Of a DNA stretch of 6,965 nt, positions 1 through 5,531 are shown one piece after another (within the stretch, counting starts at the first letter, position 1; each line of letters begins with the position of its first letter). A program made the translations under genes and the position numbers. The stretch covers positions 1 through 6,965 of the forward strand of contig JAQSWE010000132.1 in NCBI GenBank assembly GCA_029266795.1, read 5' to 3'. The stretch comes from Alphaproteobacteria bacterium. Its GTDB lineage: Bacteria > Pseudomonadota > Alphaproteobacteria > Micavibrionales > UBA2020. The notes under the pieces are model-generated. The model was not told the DNA's origin and searched no databases. It saw nothing but the letters and a program-made list of their open reading frames with translations.

Positions 1-843
1 AGCCTGCTGATCGAAAACACCGATGCACGGTCGAAAGATTATTCCGAAATTAAAGACAAGTACCGCCCCGGGCATGCCGATTTCACTTACGACCAGAAAT
101 ACGGCTTTCGCGATTATCGCGGTGGCGGACGCTCTTCCGCGCGCGAAACAGCGTCGCGGGTTGCCGCAGGCGGCGTGGCGCGCAAGGTTCTGCAGTCGCG
201 CCTCGGCGATGATATCTCCATTCGTGCGGGTGTCGTGCAGGTTGGGCCGCATAAAATCAACCGCGAAAACTGGGACTGGGCGCAGGCAGCCGAAAACCAG
301 TTCTTCACGCCCGATGCCGCGATTATTCCGGTATGGGAAGAATTTCTGGATAAAACGCGCAAGGCTGGATCCAGCGCCGGCGCGATTGTCGAAGTCGTCG
401 CCAGTGGCTTTCCCGCTGGCCTCGGCGCGCCGCTGGCCGATAAACTCGATGCCGATCTTGCGAAAGCAATGATGGGCATCAATGCGGTGAAGGGCGTTGA
501 AATCGGTGCGGGCTTCGCATGTGTCGATATGGGCGGTGAAGTGAATTCCGACCAGATTCGCATCGAAGACGGCAAGCCAAAATTCCTGTCGAACAATGCG
601 GGCGGTATCCTCGGCGGTATTTCGACGGGGCAGGATATTGTCGTGCGCATCGCGTTCAAGCCGACGAGTTCGATTCTCACGCCCATGCTCACCATCAACA
701 AACAGATGGAAGAAACCGAGATCGTGACGAAGGGCCGCCACGATCCTTGCGTCGGATTGCGCGGCGCACCTGTTGCGGAAGCGATGATGGCGCTCGTCTT
801 GTGCGATCATCTACTGCGCCATATCGCGCAAACCGCGAAATAA
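1..843 (+). CDS. aroC: Chorismate synthase, 5'-truncated by the window edge
   Basis: Chorismate synthase converts 5-enolpyruvylshikimate-3-phosphate to chorismate, the last shikimate-pathway step, in the cytoplasm, using reduced FMN. Reading frame 1 is open from base 1 to TAA at 841-843 (280 codons). Compared from memory with the 361-residue E. coli enzyme, the window starts near residue 83, so about 82 N-terminal residues are missing and the expected total fits. Family motifs seen in fragment numbering: RPGHADFTY (22-30), KYGFRDYRGGGRSSARETASRVAAG within 33-57, the FMN-site region GGISTGQDIVVRIAFKPTSSI, and the C-terminal signature GRHDPCVGLRGAPVAEAM. No frameshift or missing signature is seen. 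An internal GTG at 175 could be taken as a start but lies inside the conserved core. The promoter and true start are outside the window. Confidence 0.97.
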   Translation, partial: SLLIENTDARSKDYSEIKDKYRPGHADFTYDQKYGFRDYRGGGRSSARETASRVAAGGVARKVLQSRLGDDISIRAGVVQVGPHKINRENWDWAQAAENQFFTPDAAIIPVWEEFLDKTRKAGSSAGAIVEVVASGFPAGLGAPLADKLDADLAKAMMGINAVKGVEIGAGFACVDMGGEVNSDQIRIEDGKPKFLSNNAGGILGGISTGQDIVVRIAFKPTSSILTPMLTINKQMEETEIVTKGRHDPCVGLRGAPVAEAMMALVLCDHLLRHIAQTAK

Positions 844-853
844 TTCCGAGTCA

Positions 854-866
854 AATCAGATTCTTG
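854..866 (+). promoter_or_regulatory. Possible IHF binding site
   Basis: The 13 bases AATCAGATTCTTG match the IHF consensus WATCARNNNNTTR at every fixed position. The site overlaps the GATTC at 859-863 and begins 10 bases after the aroC stop. A chance match in a gap of this size has a probability of a few percent, so it counts only together with the neighbouring DnaA boxes and GANTC sites. Confidence 0.35.
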
Positions 867-898
867 TCGGCATCTGTTGATGTTCTGCCGAATCGGGG

Positions 899-918
899 AA
901 TCCCAAGACTCTGGGATT
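899..918 (+). repeat. Inverted repeat after aroC, weak terminator candidate
   Basis: AATCCCA (899-905) and TGGGATT (912-918) form a perfect 7-base inverted repeat with a 6-base loop. A run of six T follows at 929-934, but 10 bases separate it from the stem, which is too far for a typical intrinsic terminator. The loop contains GACTC (907-911) and the left arm overlaps GAATC (898-902). It could be a poor aroC terminator or a protein-binding palindrome. Confidence 0.35.
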
Positions 919-1011
919 AAACGCGAAATTTTTTCACGGACTCTCCATAACAAATCCGCGCACCTGAGCGCGTGGTTGCTTTAACGGCATGAATTTAAAT
1001 GAGAAAACGAC

Positions 1012-1020
1012 TGTGGATAA
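1012..1020 (-). promoter_or_regulatory. DnaA box, perfect consensus
   Basis: TGTGGATAA on the plus strand is the exact complement of TTATCCACA, the highest-affinity DnaA box. It is the left arm of a 10-base perfect inverted repeat (CTGTGGATAA 1011-1020 with TTATCCACAG 1045-1054). An AT-rich stretch, 991-1009, lies just upstream and could be an unwinding element. Confidence 0.65.
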
Positions 1021-1044
1021 CTGCCCGAAAAAACGATTCGACTC

Positions 1045-1053
1045 TTATCCACA
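1045..1053 (+). promoter_or_regulatory. DnaA box, perfect consensus, facing the first
   Basis: TTATCCACA is an exact DnaA box in the opposite orientation to the one at 1012-1020, with 24 bases between them. Two GANTC sites lie immediately to its left (1035-1044) and one overlaps the end of the repeat arm (1054-1058). The same inverted repeat could form an RNA stem if transcribed, so binding by DnaA is an inference. Confidence 0.65.
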
Positions 1054-1080
1054 GATTCGCGATGCTTTCATTCAAGGAAA

Positions 1081-1106
1081 AGGCCGCTCGGTTTTCCGAA
1101 CGGCCT
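1081..1106. other. Stem-loop, possibly a minus-strand terminator
   Basis: AGGCCG (1081-1086) pairs with CGGCCT (1101-1106) and TCGG (1088-1091) pairs with CCGA (1096-1099) around a TTTT loop, with one C/A mismatch. On the plus strand no T run follows. Read on the minus strand it is followed by TTTTCCTTG, so it would work better as a terminator for leftward transcription. No leftward gene ends here, and its use is unknown. Confidence 0.4.
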
Positions 1107-1135
1107 CTCCCTTAATACTTCGCTTCGATGATATT

Positions 1136-1168
1136 GCCCCAAGTGTTTCCGCACTTGGGGCTTTTTTT
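1136..1168 (+). terminator. Strong intrinsic terminator
   Basis: GCCCCAAGTG (1136-1145) pairs perfectly with CACTTGGGGC (1152-1161) around a 6-base loop, followed directly by seven T (1162-1168). This is a textbook Rho-independent terminator for rightward transcription. It lies 292 bases beyond the aroC stop and 115 bases before the sppA start. It ends either a long aroC 3' tail or an unrecognised short RNA made from the gap. It also insulates sppA from upstream transcription. Confidence 0.9.
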
Positions 1169-1283
1169 GTCTGTCGTGTGTCGTGATCTGCAAACGAGAC
1201 TAGACCCAATTTATTTATCGTTCAATGCGGAATGTTGCGATAGACTGCAAAAAATTTCATCGCATTTCCGAAAGGTTGCTGTC

Positions 1284-3158
1284 ATGGCCGAGCAAGTGAA
1301 AGTCAAGAAAGAGGGCGGCTTCTTTCGCGGCCTTGTGAATCTCTTCAAGGGGTTCTTCATCATGCTCGGCTTTTCGTTCTTCATCATGCTGGTGATGGTT
1401 GGCGTTGCGATCGGCCGCGCGGTCGATGAAAAACCCGAAGCGCTGCCGTCGAAAATTCTTCTGACCTATACCTTCAAGGCGGGCATCGGCGAAAAACTTC
1501 CGAAGCCCTCGATCACGCAGCCCTTCGTCCATACGACCACCACCATCCGCGACCTGACGGAAGCGCTCGAGGGCGCGGCGAAGGACGACCGCGTGAAGGG
1601 CTTCGTCGCCACGATGGAAGACATGAAGTTCAGCGTGGCGCAGGTGCAGGAAATCCGCGACGCTATCGCCCATTTCCGCAAGGCCGGCAAATTCGCCTAT
1701 ATCTTCGGCGAAAGCTATGGCGAGATGTCGTCCGGCATGTCGGACTATTATTTTGCCTCGGCCTTCAGCCAGCTCTGGCTGCAGCCGGTAGGCATCGTGG
1801 GCATCACCGGCATTTCTGCACAAGTGCCTTTCGTGAAAGGCACGTTTGACCTCGTCGGTGTGACCGCGCAATTCGGCCACAAAGGGCTCTATAAATCCGC
1901 ACCCGAAACCTTCACCGCAACTGATATGAGCGAACCCAACCGCCGCGCGCTTACCGAAATGATCGGCGACCTGTCGCGCCAGATGGTGACAGGCGTTGCC
2001 GAAGCGCGCGGATTGACGCCTGAGCAGGTGCGCCTGCTGATCGATAACGCGCCCTTCACCGATCAGGCTGCCCTGCAGGCGAAACTGGTCGACAAGATCG
2101 GCTACTACGATGAAGTGCTGGCGCAGGCGCGCAAGGAGGCAGGTCTTGCCGAAAAAGACGAAACGATCGATCTTTCGGATTATTCGCCCGAAGCGAAAAC
2201 GAAGATGAAGGGCTTCCGCGGAGTAGTCGACGAAATCAAAAAAGAAGTGGAAAAAGAAGAACAGAAAAAAGCAGGCGGCAAGGGTAAGCCCAAGATCGCG
2301 CTGGTGCTCGGTTCCGGCGAAATCGTTTCCTTCGGCGGCGCGCATGCCGGTATGGGCGACAGCGGTATTGAGGCAAACGACATCGTCGACGCGTTCAAGG
2401 AAGCGCGCGAGGACAAGGATGTGGCGGCAGTCGTCTTCCGCATTGACAGCCCCGGCGGATCGCCGACGGCTGCCGAAACCATCCGCCGCGCGGTTGTCGA
2501 GACGCAAAAGGCAGGCAAGCCCGTGATCGTTTCCATGGGCGGTTATGCGGCATCCGGCGGCTATTGGGTCGCAACGCCTGCTGACTGGATCGTCGCACAA
2601 CCCGGCACCATCACCGGTTCCATCGGCGTGTTCGGGGGCAAATTCGTCTTCGCAGATTTGTGGAGCAAAATCGGCGTCAACTGGGTGACGATTTCCGAGG
2701 GCAAGCATGCCGGCATGTGGTCGTTCAACCGCCTGTTCACAGACGAGGAAATGGCGAAGTTCGAGGCGACGCTCGACAATATCTATGAAGCCTTCCTGCA
2801 GCGTGTGATGCAGGGCCGCAAGATGACGCATGACCAAGCGTTTAACGTGGCCGAGGGCCGCGCCTGGACCGGCGCGCAGGCGAAGGAACGCGGGCTGGTG
2901 GACGAGCTGGGCGGCCTTGCCCGCGCCATTGAAGTCGCGAAAGAACGCGCCAAGATCGACCCGAAAGAAGATACCGAAGTGGAGCAGTTCCCTGCTGAAG
3001 AATCCCCGCTCGATATGCTGCTCGATTTCGCGGGCAGCAAATCGTCTTTGCGCACGAACCTGTCGATCACCCCGCAGCAGCTGCGCGAGATGATCGAACA
3101 ACAGGCGCAGGCGCTTCAGGCACAGAACCTGAAAGCGCCCGTGGTCGAGATCCGCTAG
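1284..3158 (+). CDS. sppA: Signal peptide peptidase SppA, long (67K) form
   Basis: SppA is a membrane-anchored serine protease that degrades cleaved signal peptides in the cytoplasmic membrane. The 624-residue product matches the long two-domain form (E. coli 618 aa). A short charged N-terminus is followed by one membrane segment at about 24-44. The N-terminal half carries the catalytic Lys204 in YKSA (202-205), equivalent to E. coli Lys209. A Lys/Glu-rich linker at about 314-337 joins the C-terminal half, which holds RIDSPGG (386-392) and the nucleophile Ser424 in GGYAASGGYW (419-428), equivalent to E. coli Ser409. ATG 1284 was chosen because GAAAGG (1270-1275) stands 8 bases upstream and the membrane anchor follows. 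Upstream in-frame codons would run through the terminator at 1136-1168. I found no convincing promoter in 1169-1283. A short inverted repeat (TGCGAT 1236-1241, ATCGCA 1259-1264) lies there. The gene ends 6 bases from the convergent transglycosylase. Confidence 0.96.
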   Translation: MAEQVKVKKEGGFFRGLVNLFKGFFIMLGFSFFIMLVMVGVAIGRAVDEKPEALPSKILLTYTFKAGIGEKLPKPSITQPFVHTTTTIRDLTEALEGAAKDDRVKGFVATMEDMKFSVAQVQEIRDAIAHFRKAGKFAYIFGESYGEMSSGMSDYYFASAFSQLWLQPVGIVGITGISAQVPFVKGTFDLVGVTAQFGHKGLYKSAPETFTATDMSEPNRRALTEMIGDLSRQMVTGVAEARGLTPEQVRLLIDNAPFTDQAALQAKLVDKIGYYDEVLAQARKEAGLAEKDETIDLSDYSPEAKTKMKGFRGVVDEIKKEVEKEEQKKAGGKGKPKIALVLGSGEIVSFGGAHAGMGDSGIEANDIVDAFKEAREDKDVAAVVFRIDSPGGSPTAAETIRRAVVETQKAGKPVIVSMGGYAASGGYWVATPADWIVAQPGTITGSIGVFGGKFVFADLWSKIGVNWVTISEGKHAGMWSFNRLFTDEEMAKFEATLDNIYEAFLQRVMQGRKMTHDQAFNVAEGRAWTGAQAKERGLVDELGGLARAIEVAKERAKIDPKEDTEVEQFPAEESPLDMLLDFAGSKSSLRTNLSITPQQLREMIEQQAQALQAQNLKAPVVEIR

Positions 3159-3164
3159 GTTTAA

Positions 3165-4157
3165 TTAGCTGTTATAACCGTATTTGTCGCGGCGCGTGCT
3201 GAACGCGTCACGCTCCACATCGCGCATCTGCGACATCACCATGATGCTTTCCGCGCTGATGCGGTGCACGGGCTTGCGCGTGTTCGTATAGCCCGATTGC
3301 GGCAGGTCGTGGCGGAAACGCGGGTCGTTCGACCAGATAATGTCGTCGTTGACGTTCGCATCATCGAAAACAGGAAGCACCTGCGCGGCCCTGACGGGGA
3401 GGGGTGTGCTTGAATAGTCGGCGGCGGCAGGTGCCTTGATGGAGCGCTTCGCGGTTTCGGCTGGGGCGACCGAAGTATCGGGGGTTTTCGCGGGTGTGCT
3501 TGTCGAAGGTCCATCGGAGAACTTTTTATCGAACAGGTTGTAAATCTGGTCCAGCGTGCGGGGCTTGCCCGTCGCCTTGTCGTAGAACACGTTCTTGTTC
3601 GCGCGCGCCTGCTGGGGGAACAGGTTCGCACCGATTGCGCTGCCGTCGTAATCACGGCAGTTCAGGAATTTCGTTGCGCCGCCCGCGCCCATGAAATGCG
3701 CCATATACATTTCGGTCGAGCCGACATCGCCCTCGGTGTTCCTTTTCAGGTACGCCTTGTTCTCGGCACTATAGGCGCCCGCCATCAGCGCGGAAATTTC
3801 GGGGTCGTTGCGCAGGCCCAGAATCTCTTTGCGGGCGGCAGCGTCGTTCACGCAGCAGCGGCCGTTCTTCATCTGGATTTTGTCGGCATATTCGCCAAGG
3901 CCGTATTTGTCGCCATGCTTTTTGACCATCGACAGCCAGGTATCCTCGATAAACTGGTAAAGGCCGGTCGCGGAGGAAGATTTTGACTTCGCGGTCGGGT
4001 TAAAGCTGCTCTCGGTGGAAGCTTTTTCCATCAGGAAGGTAAAATCTACCCCCGTCTTGCTGCTCGCCTTCTGGACGGCATTAATCACTTGTGGGGATGC
4101 AACCCCCTGATATTTTTGGGCTATTTTCGATGTCAGCCCTGATAAAAATGATGCCAT
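3165..4157 (-). CDS. Lytic transglycosylase with SLT (lysozyme-like) domain
   Basis: Lytic transglycosylases cleave peptidoglycan between MurNAc and GlcNAc, forming 1,6-anhydro ends. The 330-residue product has an SLT-type domain at about 20-165. The probable catalytic Glu49 lies in ASTESSFNP (46-54), followed by SSATGLYQFIEDTW (61-74) and the late-domain motif HFMGAGGATKFL (154-165), all typical of alphaproteobacterial SLT proteins. Residues about 215-260 are rich in Pro, Ala, Thr and Ser and probably disordered. The C-terminal 70 residues show no domain I know. No signal peptide or membrane segment is visible in the N-terminus (MASFLSGLTSKIAQKYQG), which is odd for an enzyme of periplasmic substrate. 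ATG at 4157-4155 fits GGGAG-type pairing about 9 bases upstream on the minus strand. It could be a specialised (for example flagellar or secretion-linked) transglycosylase; nothing nearby decides this. Confidence 0.9.
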   Translation of the reverse strand: MASFLSGLTSKIAQKYQGVASPQVINAVQKASSKTGVDFTFLMEKASTESSFNPTAKSKSSSATGLYQFIEDTWLSMVKKHGDKYGLGEYADKIQMKNGRCCVNDAAARKEILGLRNDPEISALMAGAYSAENKAYLKRNTEGDVGSTEMYMAHFMGAGGATKFLNCRDYDGSAIGANLFPQQARANKNVFYDKATGKPRTLDQIYNLFDKKFSDGPSTSTPAKTPDTSVAPAETAKRSIKAPAAADYSSTPLPVRAAQVLPVFDDANVNDDIIWSNDPRFRHDLPQSGYTNTRKPVHRISAESIMVMSQMRDVERDAFSTRRDKYGYNS

Positions 4158-4197
4158 AACCTAAAGCTCCCTGATCCCCGGCCATTTATTGGCCTTT

Positions 4198-4203
4198 ATT
4201 ATA
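4198..4203 (-). promoter_or_regulatory. Possible -10 element for the transglycosylase gene
   Basis: On the minus strand the bases read TATAAT, a perfect -10 hexamer, 41 bases before the transglycosylase ATG. No good -35 hexamer lies 16-18 bases upstream, so this is tentative. A small hairpin (GGCCA 4180-4184 with TGGCC 4190-4194) would fall near the start of the transcript. Confidence 0.3.
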
Positions 4204-4264
4204 TGGATAACATTGCAAGGGGTGTGCCAAACAGGGTAACCCCCTGATTTTACGTCAAACGGGA

Positions 4265-4293
4265 TTGTCAGGTCAGGTAGCGGATGGTATAAA
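4265..4293 (+). promoter_or_regulatory. Sigma70-type promoter for the paralog pair
   Basis: TTGTCA (4265-4270) as -35 and TATAAA (4288-4293) as -10 each match consensus at five of six positions and are separated by exactly 17 bases. TG at 4285-4286 adds an extended -10. Transcription should start near 4300, giving a leader of about 36 bases before ATG 4336. A tandem TCAGG repeat (4268-4277) overlaps the -35 and spacer. The rest of the 4158-4335 gap holds only a weak hairpin (CAGGG 4232-4236 with CCCTG 4242-4246). Confidence 0.65.
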
Positions 4294-4335
4294 ATCCATA
4301 ACCACAAGACATATATAGACCTGAAGGAAATGCCT

Positions 4336-4872
4336 ATGTCCGCATTCGATGCCGACGATCTGGCGCGCCGTATCGAGGCCGCACGCGATTCAGCCGAAGT
4401 GGAGACGCTGTTCGATCAGCTGTCTATTCTGCCTGAGCGCGACCAGCTGGCGGTCGTGAACCGCGTGGAACTGAACATCGTGACCGACTGGCAGCGCACC
4501 GCGCCCAAGCCGCATGAACTGGTCCAGCTGCGCATGGTGCTGGACGCCATCGAACAGATGAAAGGCACGCCCACCGGCGATATGCTGCGCGCCGACATGG
4601 AAAGCGGCATGACGATTGCGGAAGAAGGTCAGGCGATGTCCGCCATGTTCCGCAAGATCCTCGATTTCAAGGGCGACAGCGCACACAGCCTCGTGAAGGC
4701 CTATGTCGAGGAAGAGCGCAAACAATCCCTCGAAGACGTCGGAACGGCTTTCGGCCAGGCGAAGCTGATGGTGACGGTCGAAGAACGCGTGCAGCGCGAA
4801 CGCGCCGCCAATATGCCGCCCCCCAGCAACAATCCCCGCCGCCCGTATCGCGGCGGTTCCTTCGACCTTTAA
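4336..4872 (+). CDS. Uncharacterised protein, first of a tandem paralog pair
   Basis: I do not recognise this 178-residue protein. It has no signal peptide or membrane segment, is rich in Glu, Asp, Ala and Arg, and looks mostly helical, so it is probably cytoplasmic. It is about 40% identical by eye to the next gene. Shared blocks are F-ADD--RR (4-12), DWQ--AP---EL-QLR (51-66), KGT--G (76-81), GD-AH-LVK-YVEEE (113-127) and FGQAKLMV-VEERVQ (139-153). A variable Pro/Asn/Arg-rich linker (about 154-172) leads to GGSFDL, the last six residues. ATG 4336 is preferred over the in-frame ATG 4330 because AAGGA (4324-4328) is then 7 bases away instead of one. The second gene's ATG aligns with 4336. The promoter at 4265-4293 probably drives both genes. 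The function is unknown. Confidence 0.85.
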   Translation: MSAFDADDLARRIEAARDSAEVETLFDQLSILPERDQLAVVNRVELNIVTDWQRTAPKPHELVQLRMVLDAIEQMKGTPTGDMLRADMESGMTIAEEGQAMSAMFRKILDFKGDSAHSLVKAYVEEERKQSLEDVGTAFGQAKLMVTVEERVQRERAANMPPPSNNPRRPYRGGSFDL

Positions 4873-4889
4873 CAGCAGGAGATTTGCCT

Positions 4890-5420
4890 ATGCCCGCATT
4901 TAACGCTGATGATTACTCCCGCCGCCTCGGCACCATCGGCACGCCCGATGGCATCGACAGGCTATTCAACGAAATCGCCAAGCTGCCTGAAGACAATGCA
5001 CGTGCCGCACTGATTTCCATCGAACGCGCCATCGTTCATGACTGGCAGTCGAGCGCACCCACCGCCGACGAACTGGCGCAACTGCGCGAAGTGGTCGATG
5101 TGGTCGATGAGCTCAAGGGCACCGAGGAAGGCCAGGCGATCCGCGATAAGATGGACAGCGTCATGGGCGGCCATTCAGACGCAACCCGCACCCTGTCCCG
5201 CATCTTCGCCAATGTGGCGGAACAGCGCGGCGATAACGCGCATCCGCTCGTGAAGCTGTATGTGGAGGAAGAAGCGCGCATCCCGCTCGACGAAATCGAC
5301 AGCGGCTTTGGCCAGGCGAAGCTGATGGTCGCGGTGGAAGAACGCGTCCAGTCGCTGGTCGCGCGCCCCGCAAACAGGCCCGCGCCGACTCCGAAAAAAG
5401 GCGGCTCGTTCGATCTTTAA
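4890..5420 (+). CDS. Uncharacterised protein, second of a tandem paralog pair
   Basis: This 176-residue protein is a paralog of the preceding gene, from which 17 bases separate it, so the two are probably cotranscribed. ATG 4890 has CAGGAG (4876-4881) 8 bases upstream; an in-frame TTG at 4884 is less well spaced. Shared blocks are F-ADD--RR (4-12), DWQ--AP---EL-QLR (51-66), KGT--G (76-81), GD-AH-LVK-YVEEE (114-128) and FGQAKLMV-VEERVQ (140-154). A Pro/Ala-rich linker then leads to an identical terminal GGSFDL (171-176). The central part (about 93-112) is the least conserved and needs one single-residue gap to align. No signal peptide, membrane segment or known catalytic motif is visible. Similar length and ends suggest both copies are kept functional. 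The function is unknown. Confidence 0.85.
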   Translation: MPAFNADDYSRRLGTIGTPDGIDRLFNEIAKLPEDNARAALISIERAIVHDWQSSAPTADELAQLREVVDVVDELKGTEEGQAIRDKMDSVMGGHSDATRTLSRIFANVAEQRGDNAHPLVKLYVEEEARIPLDEIDSGFGQAKLMVAVEERVQSLVARPANRPAPTPKKGGSFDL

Positions 5421-5432
5421 GCGGTGATATTC

Positions 5433-5459
5433 ATAAAGCACCCCGCACGGGGGCTTTAT
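5433..5459 (+). terminator. Hairpin terminator after the paralog pair
   Basis: ATAAAGC (5433-5439) pairs with GCTTTAT (5453-5459) and CCCC (5441-5444) with GGGG (5449-5452) around a GCAC loop, with one bulged A (5440). It starts 12 bases after the stop at 5420. The bases after it (ATATGTGCTT) are not a clean T run; the T tract is partly inside the stem. It probably acts with the stronger hairpin downstream. Confidence 0.6.
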
Positions 5460-5480
5460 ATATGTGCTTAAAATGTTAAT

Positions 5481-5517
5481 ATTCCGGCAGTCCTTAACAG
5501 GCTGCCGGAATTTTTTT
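5481..5517 (+). terminator. Strong intrinsic terminator abutting the next ribosome binding site
   Basis: ATTCCGGCAG (5481-5490) pairs perfectly with CTGCCGGAAT (5502-5511) around an 11-base loop and runs into seven T (5511-5517). It is a good Rho-independent terminator for rightward transcription. The T run ends two bases before the GGAG ribosome binding site (5520-5523) of the acyl-CoA dehydrogenase, leaving no room for a promoter between them. Confidence 0.85.
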
Positions 5518-5531
5518 GTGGAGTTCGCCAG

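Larger units (their letters stand above)
848..1058. promoter_or_regulatory. Cluster of nine GANTC (CcrM-type) sites
   Basis: GANTC occurs at 848-852, 859-863, 890-894, 898-902, 907-911, 939-943, 1035-1039, 1040-1044 and 1054-1058. Six lie within 96 bases and three within 24 bases. At equal base use, one site per 256 bases is expected, so about 0.8 in this interval. By eye the remaining 6.7 kb has roughly ten. In alphaproteobacteria CcrM methylates GANTC and GcrA acts at promoters carrying methylated sites, so this is probably a methylation-sensitive control or replication region. Two sites lie in or against the 899-918 inverted repeat, and three lie between or against the DnaA boxes. Confidence 0.75.
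844..1070. other. Candidate replication origin or cell-cycle control region in the aroC-sppA gap
   Basis: This non-coding stretch combines nine GANTC sites, two perfect inverted DnaA boxes, one match to the IHF consensus and AT-rich runs (for example 929-934 and 992-1000). In Caulobacter the chromosomal origin is bound by DnaA, IHF and CtrA and contains CcrM GANTC sites, so the combination is suggestive. Against it, I find only two strict DnaA boxes, no clean CtrA site (TTAA-N7-TTAA), and no hemE neighbour as in Caulobacter. Both flanking genes read rightward, which neither supports nor excludes an origin. Alternatives are a DnaA-titrating locus or a GcrA/CcrM-controlled promoter. A small GC-rich hairpin (CGCGC 957-961 with GCGCG 968-972) lies between the two GANTC groups. 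The elements are seen directly; the role is inferred. Confidence 0.35.

Noticed and set aside
114..701. 195-codon minus-strand frame across aroC
   Set aside because: It is antisense to well-conserved chorismate synthase and has no domain or ribosome binding site of note.
981..998. Possible CtrA site (TTAA at 981-984 and 995-998)
   Set aside because: The spacing is 10 bases rather than the 7 of TTAA-N7-TTAA. At 7 bases the second half reads AATT.
989..1186. 65-codon plus-strand frame in the aroC-sppA gap
   Set aside because: It runs through both DnaA boxes, the 1081-1106 hairpin and the whole intrinsic terminator, and has no ribosome binding site or recognisable sequence.
1128..1283. N-terminal extension of sppA upstream of ATG 1284
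   Set aside because: The extension would be translated from the terminator stem. ATG 1284 has a good ribosome binding site and puts the membrane anchor in its normal place.
1257..3101. 614-codon open frame on the minus strand across sppA
   Set aside because: It is antisense to a gene with all SppA motifs, and its translation is rich in His, Phe and Arg without any recognisable domain. Codon bias of the plus strand explains the lack of stops.
4202..4210. Third DnaA box (TATGGATAA)
   Set aside because: It has one mismatch in a core position, stands alone, and overlaps the AT-rich possible -10 region of the transglycosylase gene.
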